This document shows positions 14,140 through 20,131 of a stretch of 22,185 bases of DNA, in pieces (position 1 is the stretch's first letter; each line of letters begins with the position of its first letter). Made by a program: the position numbers and the translations under genes. The notes under the pieces are model-generated. The model ran no database searches and was not told the DNA's origin. It worked only from the letters and a program-made list of their open reading frames with translations. The stretch is from positions 1-22,185 of the IMG/VR virus record IMGVR_UViG_3300024057_000106; one strand, 5' to 3'. The DNA comes from a virus.

Positions 14140-16568
14140 CTATGTATTCCTTTCTCATCAGGCTCACTGATCTTAAAGTCTGTGAAGATAGTAACAGGCT
14201 CACCATTAATAATGATAGGTTTATGTGCATACTTCTGCATGATACTTCTAACTACATCACCATGTTCAGGTTTGTGTAATGCAATCAATGCATCATGAAT
14301 GTTCATCCAGATACGAGCTTCTTCTTTGGGCCAATCAGGATCTTCTTCACACTCATAGATGATAGATGATACCTTATCTCCGATAGTAGATTGTGGTCCG
14401 AATGCTATAACACTGTCCATTGAATCATCAGTTAGTGTTTCAAGGAAGATCATTCTTCTACCGAGTGGAGTGAATAGCATTCTGTTCTGTTTGACTTCAG
14501 AGATAATTCGCTTCCACGCTTCTTGAATTTCAGGGTAAGCTCTGTGATAAGCGGCGAAGGCTTCAAAGGCCATGTTAAGAGGAATGTCGCAGACTTCTGC
14601 CAACTTGGGTGCTTGCATTCTATAGTTAAGACCGTGAACGCACCGCTTACCAAGGTATCTTTTAGTAGGTTGTAGATCCTCGGTCCAATCGCTTGTTGGA
14701 ATATCATCATAGCTGAGCTTGAAGATACGCGAAGCGTTTCCTCTATGGACATCAAAACCTTCCTCTGTTTCTGCTCGCTTGAAAGTCTCGATAAGTCCGT
14801 GTACTCTCCAAGAGTGTGCAACAACTTTAGCCTCCGCTTGTCTTAAGTCAAAGTAACTGAGTTCATACCCTGGGTCTGCTATGAATGTGGGGTACACTCG
14901 ATGTGGTTGGTTCTGTAAGTTCTCTCCACTCTTCCACATATTAGATGCAGATGATAATCTACCTGGAGCTTTCTGCGTACCATATTGTTTATACTCTGAT
15001 CTAGACTTACCATCAGGATCTACTATTGATGATGTATAAGTAGATTGAAACTTCATCTCTTCCTTTAACTTATCAATCATGTTAAGCATATCAATACATT
15101 CAGGAGATGTATTAGGATGGTCTTTCATTCTCTTCCTGTTGTATTCATCAGTCTTTACTCCTCTACCTATCAAGCCAAGCTTAGAAAAGTATAGGTCTTT
15201 CATTTGTTTATATGAATTGATATTAGGTTTAAGATCTGGATCGCCGGTAATTAATGCTACTTGATCATAGAACTTTTCCATAAGTCCTTCGATGTCTGAT
15301 AGTAAATCATCATTAACTTTATCTTTCATTCTTACATCACGTAATACACCTGATACTGTCATACGTATAAGGTGTGGTTGTAATCTCATTACATGATTAA
15401 AGAAGAAGTCATCTAGCTTTTGATCTTGTAACTCCTTATGTAACTTATCGTGAGCTGCCCAAGTGATACAACAGTCCTTAACATTGTATTCCCAAAACTG
15501 GTTGATGTTACCATCCTCTCTCCATGTCTTTCCTTCGTCTTTGTAATATGGATGGTTCGTATATTGTGCGGTGAGATACCCCAAGTTATGCGGCATTGTT
15601 GGGTAGAGAGTGTGGTGAGCAAGCAACGTATCGAACCAAATCTTATGTACACGTATCCTATCCTTATACCAGAGCCAGTAGGAATCAAAGGTTCCGTTCT
15701 GTGCTATTAGATTCAACTCAGATGTAGATAAGAATTGTTGGATCTTGACGCGAAGCTTCTTTTCTTCTGCCAAGCTAAATCTATTCTGTTTCTCATCTCG
15801 AAAATTGATGCATATTCCTTCGTGAGCATTGTTTGCAAAACCAATACAAGCAGTCTCTCCTGCAATCGTCTCAATATCGAATGCGATTGGTTTCTTTTCA
15901 TCAGAAAGCATATCGATAAAGTGAATAGCTTCATCTGGACTGGGGTTAGTTCTCGGAACGATGATATGAGGTTCGAAGTTTCCATCTATTACCCTTCGTA
16001 GTTTGTTAATGTCATACTTAAACATTGGTTCGTTTCGGAGATCCCGCAAGATAAGAGCAGGGTTAAAGGCAAAGATGACCTTAACATCTCTTCGTTGGTG
16101 TCCGACTTTACAATCGATAACACTGCCTCTCCAATTGGTGATTCCCCATTCTCCGAGTAAGGCATGAAGGGCATAGTTACCGAGACAGAGTATCCATTTG
16201 ACATTAGGAAGTTGATCAAGTTCCCAATCAAGTAATCCTTCCCAATGATCAAGTTCTGCTGCTGGCACAGGTCTACGAGCTTCTGTCTTAGAACTGAGAG
16301 AGACTTGCCGTTTAATAACGTTAGTAACATAGCAGTCCTTTCTAGTTATATCTTCGCCACGTAGTGTTGTCCATAACTTCTGGCCTGCTCCTCCTACCAT
16401 AGGCATCTTCATAGTAGCTTCTCGATCACCAGGAGCTTCTGATAAGATAACTAGTTCTGAGTTAGGATTACCACTAGAGGGGCAGTCTACTTTAAGTCCT
16501 GCGGCAGATGCTTTCTTTGAGAACTCTCCAAGTAACCATGATTCTTTTACCTCCTTGGTATCTGCCAT
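14076..16568 (-). CDS. polA: Family A DNA polymerase with N-terminal uracil-DNA-glycosylase-like domain and 3'-5' exonuclease
   Basis: This is an 830-residue replicative polymerase with SD AGAAAGGA. Residues 38-195 form a UDG-superfamily domain: SEAPGDRE (43-50), PMVGGAGQKL (56-65), TNVIK (82-86), ILCLGNYA (126-133) and FNPALIL (168-174). The usual HP of the last motif is NP, and family 4 Fe-S cysteines are not conserved, so glycosylase activity is doubtful. The same fusion type is known from Bacillus phage SPO1. The 3'-5' exonuclease is intact: FDIET (D231, E233), QNGTFD (N291, D295) and YNVKD (Y361, D365). In the polymerase domain, motif A has D574 (YFDLRQAEAK). Motif B is R637-x3-K641-x3-H645-G-x2-Y649, with His where E. 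coli Pol I has Phe762. Motif C is IHDAL (H758, D759), with Ala760 in place of Glu883. There is no 5'-nuclease domain. Synthesis and proofreading of phage DNA are certain in type; the odd residues may tune nucleotide selection. Confidence 0.95.
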   Translation of the reverse strand: MADTKEVKESWLLGEFSKKASAAGLKVDCPSSGNPNSELVILSEAPGDREATMKMPMVGGAGQKLWTTLRGEDITRKDCYVTNVIKRQVSLSSKTEARRPVPAAELDHWEGLLDWELDQLPNVKWILCLGNYALHALLGEWGITNWRGSVIDCKVGHQRRDVKVIFAFNPALILRDLRNEPMFKYDINKLRRVIDGNFEPHIIVPRTNPSPDEAIHFIDMLSDEKKPIAFDIETIAGETACIGFANNAHEGICINFRDEKQNRFSLAEEKKLRVKIQQFLSTSELNLIAQNGTFDSYWLWYKDRIRVHKIWFDTLLAHHTLYPTMPHNLGYLTAQYTNHPYYKDEGKTWREDGNINQFWEYNVKDCCITWAAHDKLHKELQDQKLDDFFFNHVMRLQPHLIRMTVSGVLRDVRMKDKVNDDLLSDIEGLMEKFYDQVALITGDPDLKPNINSYKQMKDLYFSKLGLIGRGVKTDEYNRKRMKDHPNTSPECIDMLNMIDKLKEEMKFQSTYTSSIVDPDGKSRSEYKQYGTQKAPGRLSSASNMWKSGENLQNQPHRVYPTFIADPGYELSYFDLRQAEAKVVAHSWRVHGLIETFKRAETEEGFDVHRGNASRIFKLSYDDIPTSDWTEDLQPTKRYLGKRCVHGLNYRMQAPKLAEVCDIPLNMAFEAFAAYHRAYPEIQEAWKRIISEVKQNRMLFTPLGRRMIFLETLTDDSMDSVIAFGPQSTIGDKVSSIIYECEEDPDWPKEEARIWMNIHDALIALHKPEHGDVVRSIMQKYAHKPIIINGEPVTIFTDFKISEPDEKGIHRWSTLADYTLPTMDSVSELVS

Positions 16569-17116
16569 GTATTCATTGTCCTTTCTACTTGTAAAGTGTA
16601 CATCTCCATATCGAACTTGTTATCTATCTCAGTATGCTCTATACCTAGTTCATTAAATGGTATAGGAACTCGATAGTCTCCATGATCACCATAGTTATAC
16701 CCCTCTCTTATAATATGTATGCCAAAACAGTTCTGCCTGCCAACAGCCTTAATCATGTAAGGTATCTCAGGACCGTAACCATCTGAGAATACTACAGTAG
16801 GTGCTATATTATCTGACATAGATCTTACTGCTATCTCTCCCATAATGTCATCACCAAATAGATCAGCTAGCCATTTGTAACAACTAATCTGTACCGTTCT
16901 AGGTGTCAGTCCTCTTAGTAATGGTTGTGGTGTGTCTCTTCCATCAGTAACCATTTTCTTCTGAGTATTTATACCTACCTTAAATATAGGATCAAAGATA
17001 GATTTCAATGGAGCAGAGAACTTCATATGTACTGCATTGTATTGATCACATATAATCTTTGCAGCAGTATCCTTGCCACACCCAGGAGGACCATTAAGAA
17101 TTATTACTGTCTTCAT
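16547..17116 (-). CDS. Deoxynucleoside monophosphate kinase
   Basis: This 189-residue protein opens MKTVIILNGPPGCGKDTAAK, a textbook kinase P-loop (GPPGCGKDT, 9-17) of the phage dNMP kinase type (T4 gp1-like 'GxxxSGKDT'). Further family-like features are a KFSAPLKSIF stretch after the second strand, a GLTPRTVQ region, and VVFSDGYGPEIPYMIKAVG, which matches the 'DvR...E...l...G' strand-helix of this family. It phosphorylates dNMPs to dNDPs with ATP, supplying replication. The start is embedded in the preceding 71-residue gene (23-base overlap) with no close SD, so coupled translation is likely. The 3' end overlaps the polymerase start by 22 bases, pairing nucleotide supply with synthesis. Confidence 0.85.
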   Translation of the reverse strand: MKTVIILNGPPGCGKDTAAKIICDQYNAVHMKFSAPLKSIFDPIFKVGINTQKKMVTDGRDTPQPLLRGLTPRTVQISCYKWLADLFGDDIMGEIAVRSMSDNIAPTVVFSDGYGPEIPYMIKAVGRQNCFGIHIIREGYNYGDHGDYRVPIPFNELGIEHTEIDNKFDMEMYTLQVERTMNTWQIPRR

Positions 17117-17309
17117 CTACAAGAGTTACCTTTAATTCCTTAAGTGCACAGTACCGTTTTATGATTTTAATTGCTAAGGCTCTGTCATCTAGTATCCAGT
17201 CCCATATATCAGACTCTTTTTCTGTTAAGTGAATAGCTGTTATATCTATAATATCTCTAGTTCTACAATCAATTAGTCCAAATACTTTTGTGGGGTATAT
17301 TTCTGTCAT
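17094..17309 (-). CDS. Small acidic protein, unknown
   Basis: This 71-residue protein starts at ATG 17309 in a TAATG overlap with the helicase gene, with AGGGAG six bases upstream. It has a beta-beta-alpha look (VFGLIDCRTRDIIDITAIHL, then an acidic helix ESDIWDWILDDRALAIKIIK and a closing strand LKVTLVDED). It has two Cys but no zinc motif. No family is recognised. Tight packing between helicase and dNMP kinase argues that it is expressed and belongs to the replication operon. Confidence 0.65.
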   Translation of the reverse strand: MTEIYPTKVFGLIDCRTRDIIDITAIHLTEKESDIWDWILDDRALAIKIIKRYCALKELKVTLVDEDSNNS

Positions 17310-18562
17310 TAGCTATCTCCCTTCTTATATAAACTAAGACTCAATGCACGCTGATCAGTTACTAGTATCACTTTCTTCTTAGCTCTCGATATACCAGTGT
17401 ACAAGTTCTTCCTATTCAAGTTGAATGCTCTAGACTTGTTCATTACATACACTACTGTATCGTATTCAGATCCTTGAGACTTATGAGTTGTAATTACATA
17501 AGCTAGATCTAGATCCTTCTGAGGATTAATAATTGCTGTGCCTCTAGTAGTATCTACTTCCATAGCCATAGGAATATCTACTACTTTATCTCCAAAGTCT
17601 ACAACTACTACTCCTAGATCACTAGCTTCTTTAACTACACCAGATTCTCCATTGAAGATACCTAGATCATAGTTGTTTACAGTGAAGATAACTTTATCAC
17701 CTTGATATACACGAAGGAATTCCATATCCTTCACCCATTTCTGTCTCTCAAGTTCTACATATGGTTTATCAGCAGGCTGTAGAAAGGATTGAATCTGCAT
17801 GTTCAATGCTTGAGTACCAATCCAACCTATGTTAGTAGGTGATATGATCTGATGTTGTATAGTAGCAAAGTCAATGCCTTCTTCTAAGCTATCCATTACA
17901 ATGCCAGTTACTTCTTCAACAGGCTTCTCTGTTATCTTCATTTGAAAGTCTTCAGTACGTCTAGGCATCTGGCCTTGTGTAATGAGCCGGCCATTCGTAA
18001 TGATATTACTTCCTTCAGCTTGTCGATGTATCTTATTTAGAATGATACCATCGAATCGTGCAAGCATTTCTTGGAAAGGAGATGGCTGTTCTCTTAGTCT
18101 CTTACTAGATTCAATTGGTTGTAGTTGATTGACATCCCCAAACATACGAATACATCCACTACGCGGTAGTGCATCTAGTAAGTTTCTATGTACTTCATGA
18201 TTGCACATAGCATACTCATCACCTAATACTACATCGAATTCAATTGGATTAAACTTGTCTCTCTTAGGTTCAGTAGTACGTAATGGTTTACCTGTCTTCT
18301 CGTCTAGCTCTCCTGGGTGTGGGTATTCTAGTAATCTATGCTGTGTCATCGCCTGGATACCAGTAGCTTCTGTTATCCTTTTAGCAGCCTTACCTGTTGG
18401 TGCACACATAACTACTCTGGCACCACTATCAGTTAGTTCCTCATAAGCAGTCTTCATGATAGAGGTTTTACCTGTGCCAGCAGTCCCACTAATAGGAACT
18501 ATTCGCTTCTCTCTATCAACACATGATTCAATTGCTTTTAGTTGGTCTTCATCCCATTCCAT
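17309..18562 (-). CDS. RecD/Dda-like superfamily 1B DNA helicase
   Basis: This 417-residue protein carries all the main SF1 helicase motifs: I GTAGTGKT (26-33, Lys32), Ia APTGKAAKR (54-62), II GDEYAM (114-119; D115, E116), III GDVNQLQPI (142-150), V TTHKSQGSEYD (358-368) and VI YTGISRAKKKV (388-398). A 'QGDKVIFTVNN' strand before motif V matches the SH3-like region of RecD/Dda helicases. These move 5' to 3' on single strands. In phages they act in replication start, fork restart and protein displacement. The size is close to T4 Dda (439 aa). It starts at a TAATG overlap with the RHH-like gene and ends at a TAATG overlap with the 71-residue gene. Confidence in family is high; the exact role in this phage is inferred. 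Confidence 0.92.
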   Translation of the reverse strand: MEWDEDQLKAIESCVDREKRIVPISGTAGTGKTSIMKTAYEELTDSGARVVMCAPTGKAAKRITEATGIQAMTQHRLLEYPHPGELDEKTGKPLRTTEPKRDKFNPIEFDVVLGDEYAMCNHEVHRNLLDALPRSGCIRMFGDVNQLQPIESSKRLREQPSPFQEMLARFDGIILNKIHRQAEGSNIITNGRLITQGQMPRRTEDFQMKITEKPVEEVTGIVMDSLEEGIDFATIQHQIISPTNIGWIGTQALNMQIQSFLQPADKPYVELERQKWVKDMEFLRVYQGDKVIFTVNNYDLGIFNGESGVVKEASDLGVVVVDFGDKVVDIPMAMEVDTTRGTAIINPQKDLDLAYVITTHKSQGSEYDTVVYVMNKSRAFNLNRKNLYTGISRAKKKVILVTDQRALSLSLYKKGDS

Positions 18563-18822
18563 TAACTTGCCTCATCATTTGTAGAGTGCGACTCCCTATG
18601 TTTCTTCATAACTTGAGCAACACTCACGATTATACATCTGGCAAAGAGTGAGCCAGTAATGCCTAGTTGTTTTGCTTCATCATGTATTAGATTGTATTCA
18701 TCTTGTGAGCATCTGAGACGGAAGTTGGCACCTGATGTTGTTGAGAATGGTCCTAGTCTACGTTTTTTTGAATCTTCAAGGGGTATTGGGATCGTTATTA
18801 ATATCGGGGGGACATATGTCAT
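18562..18822 (-). CDS. Ribbon-helix-helix-like DNA-binding protein
   Basis: This 86-residue protein has a Pro-rich and basic N-terminus (residues 1-25, with KKRR at 19-22). Residues 33-74 read NFRLRCSQDEYNLIHDEAKQ then LGITGSLFARCIIVSVAQVM. One strand with alternating basic residues, a helix, a Gly turn and a second helix is the ribbon-helix-helix (CopG/MobC-like) layout. Such proteins bind DNA as dimers, usually as repressors or relaxosome components. It could regulate the nearby promoters with inverted repeats (19.3-19.98 kb), but this is inference. The start overlaps the preceding Cys-rich gene by 47 bases with a modest SD (GGAAA). The stop overlaps the helicase start (TAATG). Confidence 0.65.
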   Translation of the reverse strand: MTYVPPILITIPIPLEDSKKRRLGPFSTTSGANFRLRCSQDEYNLIHDEAKQLGITGSLFARCIIVSVAQVMKKHRESHSTNDEAS

Positions 18823-18982
18823 TCAATGGTTTCCGTGCTTGTTCATCTTTGATTTTCTTAGCTCGTATATGTGATATAGCTATAACTGCATCAGTACAAG
18901 TAAACTGTCTGTTAGTAATATCAACTTCACTAGCTCCACAATGAATGCAGAACTGTGTAACTAGATCTATACTATGTTCCAT
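18776..18982 (-). CDS. Cys-rich mini-protein, predicted to be translated from a leaderless mRNA
   Basis: I place the start at ATG 18982 (68 residues). A longer frame begins at ATG 19021, but that start and the -35 box lie upstream of the predicted transcription start, so it cannot be read from this promoter. The predicted +1 falls on the A of ATG 18982. The protein has C12-x2-C15-x13-C29-x8-H38 (FCIHCGASEV ... QFTC ... SHIR), which could hold one zinc ion, then a charged helix (AKKIKDEQARKPLND) and a Pro-rich tail. It may be a small zinc-finger-like regulator or early host-takeover protein; this is a guess. The 3' end overlaps the RHH-like gene by 47 bases. No Shine-Dalgarno is present or possible for this start. 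Confidence 0.6.
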   Translation of the reverse strand: MEHSIDLVTQFCIHCGASEVDITNRQFTCTDAVIAISHIRAKKIKDEQARKPLNDICPPDINNDPNTP

Positions 18983-18988
18983 TGATAA

Positions 18989-19017
18989 CATATAGCACAC
19001 ATTCCATTGTGTGTCAA
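18989..19017 (-). promoter_or_regulatory. Sigma70-like promoter P3 (TTGACA, 17 bases, extended TGC-TATATG)
   Basis: The -35 is TTGACA (19017-19012, perfect), the spacer is 17 bases, and the -10 is TATATG (18994-18989, four of six) preceded by TG-x (extended -10). The predicted +1 is 18982, the first base of the ATG of the Cys-rich gene. It begins 4 bases after the T-run of the upstream terminator. It should drive the Cys-rich gene, the RHH-like gene, the helicase and probably the genes beyond. Confidence 0.7.
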
Positions 19018-19021
19018 GCAC

Positions 19022-19053
19022 AAAAAAAGAGAGGAGCCTTTCAGCTCCCCTCT
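19022..19053 (-). terminator. Rho-independent terminator after the 73-residue gene
   Basis: Read on the - strand: a 10-base-pair stem (arms 19053-19044 and 19037-19028, one G-T wobble), a 6-base loop TGAAAG, then an unbroken run of seven T (19028-19022, the first base shared with the stem). It lies 27 bases after the stop of the 73-residue gene. This is the only textbook terminator in the window, and the next promoter starts directly behind it. Confidence 0.88.
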
Positions 19054-19079
19054 TCCATCCTCACGGTCTGACGTGATAG

Positions 19080-19301
19080 TTAGGCGACGGTTACACGGGT
19101 GTAAGTCGCGGATTCTGCACCCTCCATAGCCTCTAGAGCCTTGCCACCATCGCGAGTAGCCGCTAGGCAAACGAACTGTTCCTTTTTGATGTCCATGGGA
19201 TTTCCATCAGCATCGAGGACTTGAAACACTACGAGTAGGGGGCGGGAAACTCCTTTACCGCCTTTACCTGAAGCTTTACCTTCAGTCTTATCATCAGCCA
19301 T
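19080..19301 (-). CDS. 73-residue protein, unknown, with own promoter and terminator
   Basis: The protein begins MADDKTEGKASGKGGKGVSR, a flexible Gly/Lys-rich tail. A compact beta-rich body follows (PLLVVFQVLDADGNPMDIKK, FVCLAATRDGG, ATYTRVTVA). The gene lies alone between P2 and a strong terminator, with an SD-like AAAGGGAA upstream. G+C is about 51-54%, clearly above the roughly 40% of neighbours such as the helicase. A private promoter, a strong terminator and richer codons suggest abundant expression. A DNA-binding or virion-coating role would suit the basic tail, but no family is recognised. Confidence 0.7.
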   Translation of the reverse strand: MADDKTEGKASGKGGKGVSRPLLVVFQVLDADGNPMDIKKEQFVCLAATRDGGKALEAMEGAESATYTRVTVA

Positions 19302-19351
19302 TTTGCATAATTCCCTTTGTTGGGGTTAAAGTCAACTCACTTAACGCATTT

Positions 19352-19380
19352 ACTATACTAAAATAGTGGGAGAGGGTCAA
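19352..19380 (-). promoter_or_regulatory. Sigma70-like promoter P2 (TTGACC, 17 bases, TATAGT)
   Basis: The -35 is TTGACC (19380-19375, five of six), the spacer is 17 bases, and the -10 is TATAGT (19357-19352, five of six). The predicted +1 is near 19345, giving a leader of about 44 bases to ATG 19301. The -35 box and spacer overlap one arm of the inverted repeat at 19368-19425, so promoter use and hairpin or protein binding there would be mutually linked. The leader also holds a small imperfect inverted repeat (GTTAAGT ... ACTTTAAC). Confidence 0.7.
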
Positions 19381-19425
19381 TAGATTTATTAGATCTCAAC
19401 AAATAATAAATTCAAACCCTCTCCC
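19368..19425. repeat. Nested inverted repeat: 10-bp perfect outer stem, 8-bp AT inner stem
   Basis: The outer arms GGGAGAGGGT (19368-19377) and ACCCTCTCCC (19416-19425) are perfect complements. The inner arms ATTTATTA (19384-19391) and TAATAAAT (19404-19411) are too, around a 12-base loop that contains AGATCT. It lies between the SSB-like gene and the 73-residue gene. On the - strand only a weak TATTTT follows, so it is a poor classical terminator. It overlaps the -35 of P2. It could be a terminator variant, an operator, or a cruciform-prone replication or packaging signal. Confidence 0.8.
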
Positions 19426-19445
19426 TATCATGAAGCATTGCGTGC

Positions 19446-19862
19446 CTATGCTTCACGAACCTTCTTGATCTCAGGACGCTGTACACCTTCATATTCTGAG
19501 GTATCAACTTCCACAATGCATTCCATGCCGACCCATTCGGACGTATCGACTTTCTTGCTTAGTTTTCCGCCGATAGCCTCAATGAATCTCCGACATCCAA
19601 ATCGTGCATTTGGATTATCTTCTAGTGATACACGACGATAAATGATTGTAGTCCCATCAGGATTTCCCTCTTCAAAATCTGCTGGATACTGATCGGCTCC
19701 AATATGGAAAGCAATCGCGGCATACTTTGTGTCCCGTTGAGACATCTTTACTTCTACTTCACGGATAGTACCTAAATAGTCAGCAGGTGGTAAGGGCGGT
19801 GGCTGTTCTTGTTTGGATAGATCAACACTAAATTCTACAATACTAGGAATGTCATCAGACAT
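19446..19862 (-). CDS. DUF669-like protein, probable phage single-stranded DNA-binding protein
   Basis: This is a 138-residue protein with strong SD AAAGGAG. After an acidic/Pro-rich start (residues 1-27) comes an OB-like pattern: YLGTIREVEVKMSQRDTKYA (strand-turn-strand), a central AIAFHIGADQ, FGCRRFIEAIGGK (helix), then WVGMECIVEVDTSEYEG and RPEIKKV at the end. 'Y-x-G-x-I ... V-x-x-K-x-S ... helix ... G-x-x-x-x-V ... YEG ... P-x-IKKV' is the layout of DUF669 proteins, which stand in for SSB in many phages beside Sak-type recombinases. The neighbouring Sak4-like ATPase and nuclease fit this. It has its own promoter (P1) and somewhat higher G+C (about 44%), consistent with high expression. 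The ssDNA-binding role is inferred. Confidence 0.7.
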   Translation of the reverse strand: MSDDIPSIVEFSVDLSKQEQPPPLPPADYLGTIREVEVKMSQRDTKYAAIAFHIGADQYPADFEEGNPDGTTIIYRRVSLEDNPNARFGCRRFIEAIGGKLSKKVDTSEWVGMECIVEVDTSEYEGVQRPEIKKVREA

Positions 19863-19905
19863 ATTAGTTATCTCCTTTGTTGATATTGATGGGGAAAAGA
19901 AGGGA

Positions 19906-19934
19906 ATGATATCAGATAGTACGCATACTTACAA
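19906..19934 (-). promoter_or_regulatory. Sigma70-like promoter P1 (TTGTAA, 17 bases, extended TGA-TATCAT)
   Basis: The -35 is TTGTAA (19934-19929), the spacer is 17 bases, and the -10 is TATCAT (19911-19906, five of six) with an extended TG-x just before it. The predicted +1 is near 19899, giving a leader of about 37 bases with SD AAAGGAG before ATG 19862. It drives the SSB-like gene. A 12-bp hairpin lies 8 bases upstream of the -35. Confidence 0.65.
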
Positions 19935-19942
19935 GTCCCTTT

Positions 19943-19975
19943 ATCTTGTATGTACACGCCTTTACACCACAAGAT
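19943..19975. repeat. Inverted repeat (12-bp hairpin with one bulge) upstream of P1
   Basis: ATCTTGT (19943-19949) and ACAAGAT (19969-19975) are perfect 7-bp complements. The stem continues inward with five more pairs (one G-T) after a single bulged base, around an 8-base loop. No T-run follows on either strand, so it is not a simple terminator. Placed between the 49-residue gene and P1, it may be an operator or an RNA processing/stability element. A CTTGT recurs at the -35 of P1. Confidence 0.6.
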
Positions 19976-19981
19976 GCTGTG

Positions 19982-20131
19982 TCAAGTGGAATTAATAGGA
20001 AAGAAATGATCGTGAAATAGTTTTAAAGCCTCTTGCTGCTTTGAAGCACTTTCTAAGTATTCTAAGTTATCATCTATAGCATTTTGTTCTGCTAATTCAT
20101 ATACTATTTCTATTGCGTCTTTTATAGTCAT
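19982..20131 (-). CDS. 49-residue acidic helical protein, unknown
   Basis: ATG 20131 overlaps the stop of the Sak4-like gene (ATGA), and the frame ends at TGA 19984-19982. The protein begins MTIKDAIEIVYELAEQNAID, continues DNLEYLESASKQQEALKLF and ends HDHFFPINST. It should be two amphipathic helices. Without it there would be an unexplained 265-base gap, and the AT-rich codon use matches the operon. No family is recognised. Coupling to the Sak4-like ATPase suggests a small partner or modulator of the recombination module. Confidence 0.65.
   Translation of the reverse strand: MTIKDAIEIVYELAEQNAIDDNLEYLESASKQQEALKLFHDHFFPINST

Noticed and set aside
18760-18772. Run of seven A in the RHH-like gene as a -1 frameshift site
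   Set aside because: The run lies in an A AAA AAA phase, but the overlapping upstream gene has already ended. No downstream structure or useful alternative frame is visible.
19980-19985. A second perfect TTGACA on the - strand as a promoter
   Set aside because: No acceptable -10 hexamer is found 16-18 bases downstream (the sequence there is AAGGCG). It overlaps the stop codon of the 49-residue gene.
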